The notes beneath the pieces are model-generated. The model made no database searches and was not told where the DNA came from. It saw only the letters and a list, made by a program, of their open reading frames with translations. A stretch of 64,000 bases of DNA, taken from Candidatus Accumulibacter conexus. GTDB taxonomy: Bacteria; Pseudomonadota; Gammaproteobacteria; Burkholderiales; Rhodocyclaceae. Every line of letters begins with the position of its first letter. The stretch's first letter is position 1. The position numbers and the translations under genes were made by a program. The stretch lies in assembly GCA_017592775.1 (NCBI GenBank), contig JAGFNJ010000011.1, positions 31,881 to 95,880 of the forward strand. The letters are read 5' to 3'. Of this stretch, positions 1 through 8,900 are shown one piece after another.

Positions 1-371
1 ACGTCCGGATGGCGACGGCAGAAGTCACCCACCAGCCGCGGCAGGAAGTACTTCGCGGTCGTCACCAGTGCGACTCGCAGGCGGCCACGCTTGAGGCCCT
101 TGAGATCGGCAATGGTTGCCTCGAAGTTCGTCCAGAGGTCATCCAGCGCGCGCGCCAGCTGCAGCGTTTCCTCGCCGGCCTCGGTCAGTACGAGCGTGCG
201 ACCCACCTGCTCGAACACCGGCAGACCGAGGGTCTCGGCGATCTGTCTCACCTGCAGTGATACCGCCGGCTGTGTCAGATGGAGTTCTTCGGCGGCTTTC
301 GAGAAGCTCCGTTGGCGTGCGACGGCGACAAAGCTTTCGAGTTGGCGAAAAGTGATCCGACGTCGCGGCAT
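1..371 (-). CDS. LysR-family transcriptional regulator, N-terminal part (CbbR-like)
   Basis: The reverse strand encodes the first ~123 residues of a LysR-type regulator; the rest lies beyond the window. Residues ~5-65 form the winged helix-turn-helix, with the hallmark FSKAAEELHLTQPAVSLQVR stretch. The linker helix follows, and then the start of the effector domain (RLRVALVTTAKYFLPRL). The start ATG is at 371, giving MPRRRITF. The TTAKYFLPRL stretch and the N-terminus resemble CbbR/CysB-like LysR proteins, but the target genes cannot be told from here. It is divergent from the TerB-like gene, the usual arrangement for a LysR regulator and a gene it may control. Family assignment is firm; the CbbR resemblance is only suggestive. 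Confidence 0.85.
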   Translation of the reverse strand, partial: MPRRRITFRQLESFVAVARQRSFSKAAEELHLTQPAVSLQVRQIAETLGLPVFEQVGRTLVLTEAGEETLQLARALDDLWTNFEATIADLKGLKRGRLRVALVTTAKYFLPRLVGDFCRRHPD

Positions 372-499
372 GTATAAGTCAAGACAAATAATCTTGGCAA
401 TTATATCTTATTGGACTTTATGGACTACAGAACCCATAGTTGCTCTGTCCGCGGCCGTGCTGCGGATGGAAGTCGAACCAGCCAACCAAGGAGAAGCAA
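372..499. promoter_or_regulatory. Divergent promoter region between LysR gene and terB-like gene
   Basis: This 128-bp spacer is AT-rich from about 372 to 430, unlike the GC-rich surroundings. Toward the plus-strand gene, TTGGCA at 394-399 and TTTATG at 417-422 with a 17-base spacer could be a weak sigma70 promoter. AATAA and TTATT flank the same region as a short dyad, compatible with LysR binding. No site is proven. Confidence 0.3.
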
Positions 500-967
500 A
501 TGCGTCATTACACCACCGACAGCGCTGAAGCCATGTCACGAGTCGTTGCCCTCGCCCTGCTCGCCGATGGTGCGCTTGACAACCGGGAGATCGAGTCGCT
601 TTCCAGGGATGGAATCTGTGACCGGCTGCACATCTCCCCGGAAACCCTCGATCGCGTGATCCACGAGTTCTGCAACGACCTGCTGCAGTGCGCGCGCGCG
701 CCGAACGTCGGCCAGATCGAACTCGACCGAGATCTGGTCGATCAACTGCTCGACGACATCCGTTCGCCGGACCTGCGGCAGCAGGCTCTGGGCGCGATCG
801 TCGATATCACCAACGCCGACGGCTGCCTCACCGGCGGCGAGGCGATCGTCATCTCCGAAGCGATGAGTCTCTGGGGCCTGGAACTGCAGCGCGTTGCCCG
901 CACGCAGGTGCGCCCCGCGCAGCAGTCGTCACCCCGGCTGCAGATCGATCAGGCCTGGCTGTCGTGA
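500..967 (+). CDS. TerB-like (tellurite resistance TerB family) protein
   Basis: A 155-residue acidic, all-helical protein. The ATG at 500 is preceded by AAGGAG at 488-493, which decides the start over longer in-frame options. The N-terminal helix MSRVVALALLADGALDNREI and a second repeat (VDITNADGCLTGGEAIVI) match the two-repeat pattern of TerB/DjlA-like domains, where acidic Asp/Glu residues follow each turn. TerB-like domains are thought to bind metals or act as membrane-linked stress modules; no enzymatic role is implied. It stands alone, divergent from a LysR regulator and convergent with livF. The specific role is unknown. Confidence 0.6.
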   Translation: MRHYTTDSAEAMSRVVALALLADGALDNREIESLSRDGICDRLHISPETLDRVIHEFCNDLLQCARAPNVGQIELDRDLVDQLLDDIRSPDLRQQALGAIVDITNADGCLTGGEAIVISEAMSLWGLELQRVARTQVRPAQQSSPRLQIDQAWLS

Positions 968-1024
968 AGCAGTGGCGACCCGTCGGCCGCGTGTGCGACG
1001 GGTCTGCCGACCGGCAGCGAGCGG

Positions 1025-1783
1025 TCAGTGCCTGCCGCCCAGCCCGAGATAGCTCTCGATGACCCGCGGATCGCTGGCCAGCGATCCGCTGGGCCCTTCC
1101 AGGGAGATGTTGCCGGTTTCCAGAACGTACGCGTAATCAGCCACCTGCAACGCAGCGCGGGCGTTCTGCTCGACCAGGAGCATGGCAACGCCGATGCTCC
1201 TGAGATGGGCGATGGTGCGAAAGATCTCCCTGATGACGAGCGGTGCCAGGCCGAGGCTTGGTTCGTCGAGCAACAGCAGTCGTGGCTTGGCCATCAGCGC
1301 CCGGCCCATGGCGAGCATCTGCCGCTCGCCGCCCGAGAGGGTGCCTGCCATCTGTTCGCGCCGTTCCATCAGTCGCGGGAAGATGTCGAAGACGTGGTCG
1401 ATCGTTTCCAGTTGATCACGATGGCCGGCACGGTAGCGATCGAACGCCCCCAGCAGCAGGTTGTCAGAGACGCTCATCTCCGCAAACAGCTCGCGCTTTT
1501 CCGGCACCAGCGTCATCCCCTGCCGCACCAACTGTTCGACACTGCGCCCGGCGCTCTGCCGCTCGCCGAGATAGACCAGATCCCCACGCAGCGGCAGCAG
1601 GCCGATCAGTGCCGACAGCAGCGTCGTCTTGCCGGCGCCATTGGGACCGATGACGGTCACGATCTCGCCCCGATGCACGCGCAGCGACAGCCCGTGCAGT
1701 GCTTCGACCTTGCCATAGCTGACCGACAGGTCGCGCACCTCGAGGACGACGCTGCGTTCTTCGGTCGCCAGCGGCGCACTCAT
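1025..1783 (-). CDS. livF: Branched-chain amino acid/amide ABC transporter ATPase LivF
   Basis: A 252-residue ATP-binding subunit of a HAAT-family importer. The Walker A motif GPNGAGKTT is near residue 48, [16 protein letters not shown] is the ABC signature, and [13 protein letters not shown] is Walker B followed by the H-loop region LLVEQNA. The LivF-type SLGLAP and VEQNA motifs separate it from LivG. Its ATG overlaps the stop of the upstream livM-livG fusion (ATGA at 1780-1783), so the two are translationally coupled. It is the last gene of the livK-livH-livMG-livF operon. The substrate cannot be read from this subunit; leucine/isoleucine/valine, urea and short amides are all used by relatives. 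Confidence 0.92.
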   Translation of the reverse strand: MSAPLATEERSVVLEVRDLSVSYGKVEALHGLSLRVHRGEIVTVIGPNGAGKTTLLSALIGLLPLRGDLVYLGERQSAGRSVEQLVRQGMTLVPEKRELFAEMSVSDNLLLGAFDRYRAGHRDQLETIDHVFDIFPRLMERREQMAGTLSGGERQMLAMGRALMAKPRLLLLDEPSLGLAPLVIREIFRTIAHLRSIGVAMLLVEQNARAALQVADYAYVLETGNISLEGPSGSLASDPRVIESYLGLGGRH

Positions 1784-3552
1784 TCGACACCCCCGAGGTA
1801 AGCTTCGACCACCGCCGGGTTGCGCTGGATCTCCTCCGGCAAGCCGGCTGCCAGTTTGCGGCCGAACTCCATGACCACCACCCGGTCGGCCAGGCCCATG
1901 ACGAATTCCATGTCGTGCTCGACCAGCAGGATGCCCATCCCTTCCGCGCGCAGTCGCCGCAGCAGTTCGGCAAGCGCCTGTTTTTCGACGTAGCGCAGAC
2001 CGGCAGCCGGTTCGTCGAGGAGCAGCAGACAGGGGTCGGCGGCCAGCGCCCGGGCAATCTCGACCAGTCGCTGCCGGCCGAGAGGCAGGTTCCCGGAAGG
2101 CTCGTACATCTGGTCGCGCAGACCACAGCGTTCGATCTGCATTGCCGCCTCCTGCAGCAGTTGCGCATCCTCGTCGCGGTCGGCGCGGCAGGCGGCGGCA
2201 ATGAAACTCTTGCGCCCACGCAGATGGGCGCCGATGGCGACATTTTCGATGACGCTCATCGCGGGCAGCAGACGGACATGCTGGAAGGTGCGGCTCATTC
2301 CCAGGCGGGCAATCCGGCGCGCCGGCAGCGACTCGACACGCTGGCCACGAAAGCTGACGCGACCCGAGCTCAGCGGGTCGACACCGGAGATGCCGTTGAA
2401 CATCGTGCTCTTGCCGGCGCCGTTGGGACCGATCAGGGCCATGATCTCACCGGCGCGAACCCGGAAACTGACGCGGTCATTGGCCACCAGGCCGCCAAAG
2501 CACTTGCTCGCATCGGTGACCTCCAGGAGTACTGAGCCGGGCTCGGGAAGCGGTCGTTTCGCCAGGCGCGGCACGCTTTCGGCGTGCGCGCGCCGCACCT
2601 CCTGTGGCCAGAAGCGTTGCAGCATCGGCCACACCCCGTCGCGCGCCCGGTGCAGGACGAGGATCATCAGCAGGCCGAAAACGATCATCTCGAAGTTGCC
2701 GCTCTCGCCCAGCAGGCGGGGCAGCCAGTCCTGCAGCCATTGCTTGAGGACGGTGATCAGACCGGCGCCGAGAATCGCTCCCCAGACGTGCGAGACGCCG
2801 CCAACGACGGCCATGAACAGGTACTCGATCCCCTGCGTGAGGGAAAAAGGGGTCGGGTTGACGAAGCGCTGCAGGTGGGCGTACAGCCATCCCGAGACGG
2901 CGGCATAGAGGGCTGCGACAGCGAAGACGACGATCTTTGAACGGGGTGTGTTGATGCCCATGGCCTCGGCCATCACCGAGCCACCCTTGAGGGCGCGTAT
3001 GGCCCTGCCTTCGCGTGAGTCGAGCAGGTTGCGCGTAGCCAGGATCAGCCCGAGCAGGATGGCCCAGATCAGGTAGAAGAAGTCGCGACCGGAGCGGAGT
3101 TCGACGTCGAGGATGTGCAGTGGCGGCACGCCGGAAATGCCGGTGTGACCGCCGAGCGCCGCCAGGTTGCCGAACAGGTAGTAGAGGCTGATGCCCCAGG
3201 CGATGGTGCCCAGGGGAAGGAAGTGGCCGGACAGTCGCAGGGTCACGAGCCCCAGCGACAGGGCGACGATCGCCGTCACCAACAGGCCGGCAGGCAGCGT
3301 CAGCCAGGGCGAAACCCCGTGCACCGTCGTCAGGTAGGCGGAGGTATAGGCGCCCAGGCCGGCAAAAGCCGCCTGCCCGAAGGAAGTGAGGCCGCCGACA
3401 CCGGTCAGCATCACCAGCCCGAGGGTGACGATGGCGTAAAGGCCGATGTAGTTCAGCAGCGTGACATGGAACTCGGACAACAGGGCAGGTGCCGCCAGCA
3501 GGGCGACGATGAAGATCAGGAGGAGGATCGTCGAGTGCAGGCTGCGCTTCAT
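1780..3552 (-). CDS. livM/livG: Fused LivM permease - LivG ATPase of branched-chain amino acid ABC transporter
   Basis: One uninterrupted 590-residue frame carries two subunits normally encoded separately. Residues ~1-310 are a LivM-type permease with about eight hydrophobic segments and the conserved [16 protein letters not shown] stretch. A short linker (~310-340) follows. Residues ~345-590 are a LivG-type ATPase with GPNGAGKST (Walker A), [17 protein letters not shown] (signature region, with LPLGRQ in place of the usual LSGGQ-like form), [11 protein letters not shown] (Walker B) and VEHDMEFVM (H-loop). The start at 3552 overlaps the livH stop (ATGA), and the stop overlaps the livF start. 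Fusions of this kind occur in some proteobacteria. A sequencing frameshift is unlikely because both halves are intact. Confidence 0.9.
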   Translation of the reverse strand: MKRSLHSTILLLIFIVALLAAPALLSEFHVTLLNYIGLYAIVTLGLVMLTGVGGLTSFGQAAFAGLGAYTSAYLTTVHGVSPWLTLPAGLLVTAIVALSLGLVTLRLSGHFLPLGTIAWGISLYYLFGNLAALGGHTGISGVPPLHILDVELRSGRDFFYLIWAILLGLILATRNLLDSREGRAIRALKGGSVMAEAMGINTPRSKIVVFAVAALYAAVSGWLYAHLQRFVNPTPFSLTQGIEYLFMAVVGGVSHVWGAILGAGLITVLKQWLQDWLPRLLGESGNFEMIVFGLLMILVLHRARDGVWPMLQRFWPQEVRRAHAESVPRLAKRPLPEPGSVLLEVTDASKCFGGLVANDRVSFRVRAGEIMALIGPNGAGKSTMFNGISGVDPLSSGRVSFRGQRVESLPARRIARLGMSRTFQHVRLLPAMSVIENVAIGAHLRGRKSFIAAACRADRDEDAQLLQEAAMQIERCGLRDQMYEPSGNLPLGRQRLVEIARALAADPCLLLLDEPAAGLRYVEKQALAELLRRLRAEGMGILLVEHDMEFVMGLADRVVVMEFGRKLAAGLPEEIQRNPAVVEAYLGGVE

Positions 3553-4583
3553 GCCTCCTCCACATGACGCGTCTTCAGTGACCGCCAGAGCAGGACCGGG
3601 ATGATCAGCGTGAAGACGATCACCTCCTTGAAGGCGCTCGCCCAGAACGATGAGTACGCTTCGAGGAAGCCGACGAGGACGGCGCCCGCGGCCGCCAGCG
3701 GGTAACTCGCGAGGCCGCCGATGATCGCACCGACGAAGCCCTTGAGGCCGATCAGGAAACCCGAATCGTAGTAGATGGTGGTGATCGGGGAGATCAGCAC
3801 GCCGGAGAAGGCGCCGATGGCTCCGGCCAGGGTGAACGAAAGCAGTCCCGCGAGGTCCCCCGAGATGCCCATCAGGCGGGCGCCTGTCCGGTTCATCGCC
3901 GTCGCCCGCAGGGCCTTGCCGTACAGCGTCCGCTCGAAAAAGAAATAGAGCGCAACGATCAGCAGGATGCTGGCGACGATGACGAGAACCGTCTGCCCTT
4001 GCAGCACGGCATCGCCGAGTGCGAAACTGGCATCGGTGAAGGCCGGGGTCCGCGAGCCCTCGGCGCCGAAGAACACCAGTCCCAGGCCGGTCAGGGTCAC
4101 ATGCACGGCAACCGAGACGATCAGCAACGCCAGCACCGATGCCTCGGCGATCGGCTGGTAAGCCAGGCGGTAGAGCATCGGTGCGAGTGGGACCACCAGC
4201 ATCAGGGTCAGCAGCACCTGCACCGGCAGCGGCAGCCCTGCGGGCGAGACCGCCAGCAGACTGGCGGCCAGGAGCAGCGGCGCGCCACAATTGAGCAGCA
4301 GGATCAGTGGCAAGCGGCGGAAGCGGCGCGCCCGCACTGCCGTCGCGCCCTCGATGAGGGCAATCGCGGTCCCCATCGCGAGCAGCAGCCACACCGTTCC
4401 CGGCAGTCTCCCCGCCTGCAGGCTGGCCAGCGTCAGGGCACCAAAGGCGACGAACTCGCCCTGGGGGATGAAGATCACCCGCGTCACCGCGAAAACGAGA
4501 ACCAGCGCCAGCGCCAGCAGGGCGTAGATGGCGCCGTTGGTGACGCCATCCTGGCCCAGCAGCAATGCAATCTGCAAATCCAT
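3549..4583 (-). CDS. livH: Branched-chain amino acid/amide ABC transporter permease LivH
   Basis: An integral membrane permease of ~344 residues with eight or more hydrophobic helices. It has the LivH-type N-terminus ([19 protein letters not shown], then [12 protein letters not shown]) and the C-terminal [22 protein letters not shown] stretch that contacts the ATPase. I place the start at the ATG at 4583 ([10 protein letters not shown]); the in-frame ATG at 4592 is an alternative, and neither has a strong ribosome site. The stop overlaps the livM-livG start. With the LivM part it forms the heterodimeric transmembrane channel. The middle of the protein (~75-140) is more divergent than in E. 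coli LivH. Confidence 0.9.
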   Translation of the reverse strand: MDLQIALLLGQDGVTNGAIYALLALALVLVFAVTRVIFIPQGEFVAFGALTLASLQAGRLPGTVWLLLAMGTAIALIEGATAVRARRFRRLPLILLLNCGAPLLLAASLLAVSPAGLPLPVQVLLTLMLVVPLAPMLYRLAYQPIAEASVLALLIVSVAVHVTLTGLGLVFFGAEGSRTPAFTDASFALGDAVLQGQTVLVIVASILLIVALYFFFERTLYGKALRATAMNRTGARLMGISGDLAGLLSFTLAGAIGAFSGVLISPITTIYYDSGFLIGLKGFVGAIIGGLASYPLAAAGAVLVGFLEAYSSFWASAFKEVIVFTLIIPVLLWRSLKTRHVEEA

Positions 4584-4661
4584 CAACACCATCCAGTTAC
4601 GTCTGCCGTTGGCGACAGCCGCGCGGCACACCCGGGCGACAAGGGATCGCGACGGTCACGC

Positions 4662-4700
4662 GTTGGCTGACGCTCTCGCCCCCGGAGAAGCGTCAGCAAC
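4662..4700 (-). other. Hairpin between livK and livH
   Basis: GCTGACGCT at 4666-4674 pairs perfectly with AGCGTCAGC at 4689-4697, and three further pairs extend the stem past one bulged base. No U-run follows on the minus strand, so it is probably an intercistronic stability or attenuation hairpin, which would fit a need for more binding protein than permease. It is not a clear terminator. Confidence 0.4.
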
Positions 4701-4732
4701 TGCCGTCGAGCGGCTCGCAGTGATCGCCAGCC

Positions 4733-5887
4733 TTATTCGACCAGCTTCCAGGTACCGTTGTCGACCCGGACCATCACCCGTGCCCGCTGGTCGAATCCGA
4801 GATGGTCCTGCGGGCTCATGTTGAACACCCCGTGCGCGCCCGTGAGATTCGTCGTCCTCTCCAGCGCCTGCCGCAGCGCCTGGCGAAACCCGGGCGTTCC
4901 CGGCTGCGCCTTCTTCAGCGCTTGCGGCACGGCATTGGCCAGCAGCAGGCTGGCATCCCACGCATGCGCGCCGAAAGTCGAGGCCGTTCCCTTGCCGTGC
5001 ATGGCCTCGTACTTCGCCACATAGTCGAGCGCCACCTTCTTGATCGGGTTGCTGTCGGGCAGTTGGGCCGCCACCAGGACGGGTCCGGCAGGCAGGAAGG
5101 TGCCTTCACAATCCTTGCCGCAGACGCGCAGAAAGTCGGCGTTGGCGACTCCGTGCGTCTGGTACATCAGGCCCTTGTAGCCCTTTTCCTTGAGCGACTT
5201 CTGCGGCAGGGCTGCCGGTGTCCCGGCGCCACCCACGAGAACTGCGCCCGGCTTGGCGGCGAGGATCTTCAGTACCTGCCCGGTCACCGAAGTGTCGGCG
5301 CGATTGAATCGCTCGTTGCCGACGATCTGGATCCTGCGCGCCTCGGCAATCTTCGAGAACTCGTTCCACCAGCCCTCGCCGTAGGCGTCGGCGAAGCCGA
5401 TGTAGGCCACCGTCCTGACCTTGTTGTCGAGCATGTGCTGGACGATCGCCGTGGCCATCTGGGCGTCGTTCTGTGGTGTCTTGAAGACCCAGGCACGCTT
5501 GCCGTCCATCGGGTCGATGATCCGCGCCCCGGCCGCCATCGAGATCATCGGCGTTTCACCCTCGGCAACGACGTCGATCATCGCCAGCGAGTTGGGGGTG
5601 GTCGTCGAACCGATCACCACGTCAACCCTGTTTTCGGCGAGCAGCTTGCGCGTATTCTTGACTGCCGTCGTGGTGTCGGAAGCGTCATCGAGAACGATGT
5701 AGTTGAGCTTCTGGCCAGCGATGGTCGTCGGCAGCAGGGCTATGGTGTTCTTTTCCGGAATTCCCAGCGAAGCAGCCGGCCCGGTCGCCGACAGCGTCAC
5801 GCCGACGTTGATCTCGGCGCGTGCGCCGGCGGCGAGAACGATTCCCAGGACAGCCAGCAGACTGGCCTGCAGCAGCTTGACTCTCAT
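4733..5887 (-). CDS. livK: ABC transporter periplasmic binding protein LivK-like
   Basis: A 384-residue periplasmic binding protein of the leucine-binding (Peripla_BP_6) family. The ATG at 5887 is preceded by GGGAGGA, which fixes the start. A Sec signal peptide follows, with hydrophobic core LLAVLGIVLAAG and probable cleavage after ARA. The mature protein begins INVGVTLSATGPAASLG, the first strand and ligand loop typical of the family. Later motifs such as VDVVIGSTTTPNSLAM and VAYIGFADAYGEGWW match the hinge and second lobe. It is the first gene of the liv operon and sets its specificity, which relatives show can be amino acids, amides or aromatic compounds. Confidence 0.9.
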   Translation of the reverse strand: MRVKLLQASLLAVLGIVLAAGARAEINVGVTLSATGPAASLGIPEKNTIALLPTTIAGQKLNYIVLDDASDTTTAVKNTRKLLAENRVDVVIGSTTTPNSLAMIDVVAEGETPMISMAAGARIIDPMDGKRAWVFKTPQNDAQMATAIVQHMLDNKVRTVAYIGFADAYGEGWWNEFSKIAEARRIQIVGNERFNRADTSVTGQVLKILAAKPGAVLVGGAGTPAALPQKSLKEKGYKGLMYQTHGVANADFLRVCGKDCEGTFLPAGPVLVAAQLPDSNPIKKVALDYVAKYEAMHGKGTASTFGAHAWDASLLLANAVPQALKKAQPGTPGFRQALRQALERTTNLTGAHGVFNMSPQDHLGFDQRARVMVRVDNGTWKLVE

Positions 5888-5980
5888 GCTTCCTCCCGTG
5901 TGGTTGCCCGCATCCCATGCCGCCGGCGAGCGCACGGCAGCAAGTAACCATTGTGCGGCCGCGGGCAGCGCGAGACAAGT

Positions 5981-6754
5981 CTAAAAGAAGGTGTCGCGGG
6001 CAAACTTGACGATGAAGACGCTGACGACGGCGAGGAAGGCACGCCTGACAAAAGCGCTGCCATGCCGCAGCGCGAGCTGAGTACCGACGATCGAGCCGAG
6101 GACGTTGCAGGCCGCCATCATCACCGCCAGCCAAGGGAGCAGGTGGCCATGCGGGACGAAGAACCCGAGCGCCGCCAGGTTGGTGGCCACGTTGACCACT
6201 TTCGCTGCCGCCGACGCGTGCAGGAAGTCGAAACCGAAGAAACGGATGAACAGGAAGATCAGGAAGCTGCCGGTCCCCGGGCCAAAGAAGCCATCATAGA
6301 AGCCGATGGCGCCACCCAGCAGGAGGGCGTAGGCAAACTCGCGCCGCCCCGTGTGCTGCGGTCGGTGAATGCCACCGAAATCGCGGCGCGCGAAGGTGTA
6401 GCCGGCGGCACCGATCAACAGCAGCAGGATCAGCGGCCGCAGTACGGCCGGGGGCAGCCAGGCCACCGCCATGGCACCGAGGTACGAGCAGGCGAAAGCG
6501 GCAGCTGCTGCCGGCAGCGTCGTTCGCCAGGGCATCTCGACGCGGCGGGCATAGCGCCAGGCGGCACTGGTCGTGCCGAAGATGCTGGAAAACTTGTTCG
6601 TCCCGAACAGGGTCGCCGGCAGCTCGCGCGGCAGCGTCTGGAACAGCGCGGGGATCTGGATCAGGCCGCCGCCGCCGACAACCGCATCGATGAAACCGGC
6701 AAGCAGGGCTGCCACTGCGAGACCGCCCAGCAGCACGGGGTCGAGTCCGTACAT
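5981..6754 (-). CDS. TSUP family (TauE/SafE) membrane transporter
   Basis: A 257-residue protein with seven or eight hydrophobic segments in two halves. It has the TSUP hallmarks GFIDAVVGGGGLIQIPAL near residue 20 and the second-half repeat GGAIGFYDGFFGPGTGSFLIF near residue 140. TSUP proteins export or import anions such as sulfite, sulfolactate and other organic sulfonates. The ATG at 6754 gives MYGLDPVLLGG, and the frame ends at a TAG at 5981. It lies six bases downstream of the tam-like gene on the same strand and may be cotranscribed. The substrate is not predictable. Confidence 0.88.
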   Translation of the reverse strand: MYGLDPVLLGGLAVAALLAGFIDAVVGGGGLIQIPALFQTLPRELPATLFGTNKFSSIFGTTSAAWRYARRVEMPWRTTLPAAAAAFACSYLGAMAVAWLPPAVLRPLILLLLIGAAGYTFARRDFGGIHRPQHTGRREFAYALLLGGAIGFYDGFFGPGTGSFLIFLFIRFFGFDFLHASAAAKVVNVATNLAALGFFVPHGHLLPWLAVMMAACNVLGSIVGTQLALRHGSAFVRRAFLAVVSVFIVKFARDTFF

Positions 6755-6760
6755 CCCGCT

Positions 6761-7522
6761 TCAGCGCTGGGCGACGAAGAACAGTCGCTTGAAGGGAAAC
6801 AGCGTTGTTCCATCCGGGCTGCGGCGATAGACGGCAGCCAGTCGCTCGCGATAGGCGGCGAGGAAGTGTTCGGCGGCGGCGCCATCGAGCCGTTTCATGA
6901 AAGGCAGGAGGGTCGTTCCCTTCATCCATTCAATGACCGGGTCGTCGCCGCTCAACACGTGCCAGTAGGTGGTTTCCCACAGCTCCACCTGACGGCAGAG
7001 CGGCCGCAGCAGGTGCTCGTAGTCGGTGGGTGGCAGGATGCTGCCCATGCGCACGCTGCCAAGCGCATCGTTCCACTGCGCCTCGCCAGCAAGCTGGCGC
7101 AGGATCTGGTGCGCTGGTTCGCCAAAGTTGGCCGGTATCTGGACCGCCAGGACACCGCCCGGGCAGAGTTGCCCGACCAGTTCGGGCAGCAGTCTGCGGT
7201 GATCCGGCAGCCAGTGCAGGACGGCATTCGAGAACAGCAGGTCGGGACTGAAGCCGGCCCGCCAGGCGGCGATGTCGGCCCGCTGCCAGTCGATGGCGGG
7301 CAGCGTACGGGCGGCGCGGGCGAGCATCGCCGCGTCGCTGTCGATACCGACGATCTCTGCCGCTGGCCAGCGCTCGGCGAGCAGCCGGGTGACGTTGCCG
7401 GCACCGCAGCCGAGATCGACGATGCGCCGCGGCTCCGTCTCGCCCAACCTGGCGAGAAGATCGAGTGCCGGCCGCAGCCGGGCGTCGGCGAACCTCAGGT
7501 ACTGCGCGGGATTCCAGCTCAT
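6761..7522 (-). CDS. tam: Trans-aconitate 2-methyltransferase-like
   Basis: A 253-residue class I SAM methyltransferase. The start at 7522 gives MSWNPAQYLRFADARLRPA, closely matching the N-terminus of E. coli Tam (about 252 residues); an in-frame ATG at 7534 is an alternative. The SAM site is seen as IVDLGCGAGNVTRLLAERWP (motif I) and IVGIDSDAAML (motif II acidic residue), followed by DLLFSNAVLHWLPDH, the Tam-type post-motif loop. Tam methylates trans-aconitate that forms spontaneously from the TCA intermediate cis-aconitate. It is divergent from rmlA. Confidence 0.85.
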   Translation of the reverse strand: MSWNPAQYLRFADARLRPALDLLARLGETEPRRIVDLGCGAGNVTRLLAERWPAAEIVGIDSDAAMLARAARTLPAIDWQRADIAAWRAGFSPDLLFSNAVLHWLPDHRRLLPELVGQLCPGGVLAVQIPANFGEPAHQILRQLAGEAQWNDALGSVRMGSILPPTDYEHLLRPLCRQVELWETTYWHVLSGDDPVIEWMKGTTLLPFMKRLDGAAAEHFLAAYRERLAAVYRRSPDGTTLFPFKRLFFVAQR

Positions 7523-7711
7523 CTGCCAGCCCATCACCTTCGCCGGTCGCCGGCGCCGAATGCGAACAGGGAGGGATGTTACTCCACCTTGCATGGCGCT
7601 GGTCAGCGCCGATTGCGATCGGCGGCGCACGTTTCCTGATCGTTCCAACGAGCGGCGCGACGGGAAAAGGCCTTAAACTCGCCCTTTCTGTCAGCCGGAG
7701 GGTTGTTCACG

Positions 7712-8590
7712 ATGCGCAAAGGGATCATTCTGGCCGGTGGTTCCGGCACTCGCCTTCACCCCGCTACCCTGGCCATCAGCAAACAGCTGCTGCCGGTATT
7801 CGACAAGCCGATGATCTACTATCCGCTGAGCACCCTGATGCTGGCGGGGATCCGCGAGATTCTGATCATTTCGACGCCGCAGGATACGCCCCGCTTCGCG
7901 CAACTGCTCGGCGATGGCTCACGCTGGGGACTCGATCTCAGCTATGCGGTGCAACACAGCCCGGACGGCCTGCCGCAGGCATTCATCATTGGTGCCGACT
8001 TTCTCGGTCGTGATCCATCGGCGTTGGTCCTTGGCGACAACATCTTTTACGGCCACAGTTTTCAGCAATTGCTCGCCCGGGCAAGCGAGCGCCAGACTGG
8101 CAGCACGATATTCGCGTACCACGTGCATGACCCCCAGCGCTACGGCGTGGCGGAGTTCGACAGCAGCGGCAGGGTACTGAGCCTGGAGGAAAAGCCGCAG
8201 GCACCGAGGTCGAACTACGCGGTCACCGGTCTGTATTTCTACGACAATCAGGTGACCGAATTGGCGAAAGGCCTCAAGCCATCAGCTCGCGGCGAGCTGG
8301 AGATCATCGACCTGACCCGCCTCTACTTGGAGCAGGGGCAGCTTCAGGTCGAGCTGATGGGGCGTGGCTATGCCTGGCTGGATACGGGAACGCATGAAAG
8401 CCTGCTGGGGGCCGGGCAGTTCATCGCCACGATCGAGCACCGGCAGGGGCTGAAGGTAGCCTGCCCGGAGGAGATCGCTTTTCGCCATGACTGGATCACC
8501 GCCGAGCAGCTCGAGGCGCTTGCGCAGCCGCTGACCAAGAGTGGCTACGGTGAGTACCTGCTTGCCTTGCTGCGGGAAAGGCCGCTCTGA
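7712..8590 (+). CDS. rmlA: Glucose-1-phosphate thymidylyltransferase RmlA
   Basis: A 292-residue nucleotidyltransferase that makes dTDP-glucose from dTTP and glucose-1-phosphate, the entry to dTDP-rhamnose and other dTDP-sugars. The ATG at 7712 follows GGAGGG at 7697-7702. The signature [20 protein letters not shown] lies near residue 9. [27 protein letters not shown] and [12 protein letters not shown] complete the RmlA pattern. The length equals that of the usual enzyme. It is the first plus-strand gene of the polysaccharide locus, but rmlB, rmlC and rmlD are not in the window, so the rest of a rhamnose pathway must be elsewhere if present. Confidence 0.95.
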   Translation: MRKGIILAGGSGTRLHPATLAISKQLLPVFDKPMIYYPLSTLMLAGIREILIISTPQDTPRFAQLLGDGSRWGLDLSYAVQHSPDGLPQAFIIGADFLGRDPSALVLGDNIFYGHSFQQLLARASERQTGSTIFAYHVHDPQRYGVAEFDSSGRVLSLEEKPQAPRSNYAVTGLYFYDNQVTELAKGLKPSARGELEIIDLTRLYLEQGQLQVELMGRGYAWLDTGTHESLLGAGQFIATIEHRQGLKVACPEEIAFRHDWITAEQLEALAQPLTKSGYGEYLLALLRERPL

Positions 8591-8900
8591 GGCTCCCCGC
8601 CGGTGTCCGACCAGGCGACCGCCGGCCGCGCGTTGCCCAGGCAACGGCGCGCTGCGGCCTGGGGTCGGGCATGTTCGACGACCTCATCGGGGGCTGCGGC
8701 TGGCAGACGATGGCCCATGGCCGGCGTCGCATACCGTTCGTGGCTGGTGGCAAGCGCCGCCGCGAGCCCTGAGCGTCCACGGCGTCCTTGAAGCGCCCAC
8801 CTGCTGCAGGTATCATGCGAGACTTTCCGCGATACGGACGGTTCGGCCTGCAGGCAGGGCTCCAGCACTTCGAATCGCCCGCCATGAAGGAAGCCAGCCG
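8591..8900 (+). other. Intergenic region after rmlA with a strong hairpin
   Basis: No gene is supported in these 310 bases. At about 8628-8651, GTTGCC and GGCAAC pair around a tight loop, with further CG pairs outside and one bulge. This could stop transcription after rmlA, but no T-run follows. A promoter for the following gene may sit in the last 100 bases; I see no convincing -35/-10 pair. Confidence 0.35.

Noticed and set aside
3553-4392. N-terminal extension of the livM-livG frame
   Set aside because: It overlaps livH out of frame and is Arg/Pro-rich; the ATGA overlap at 3549-3552 gives the natural start.
5951-7639. 562-codon plus-strand open frame
   Set aside because: It is a Gln/Arg-rich shadow of the TSUP permease and tam genes on the other strand.
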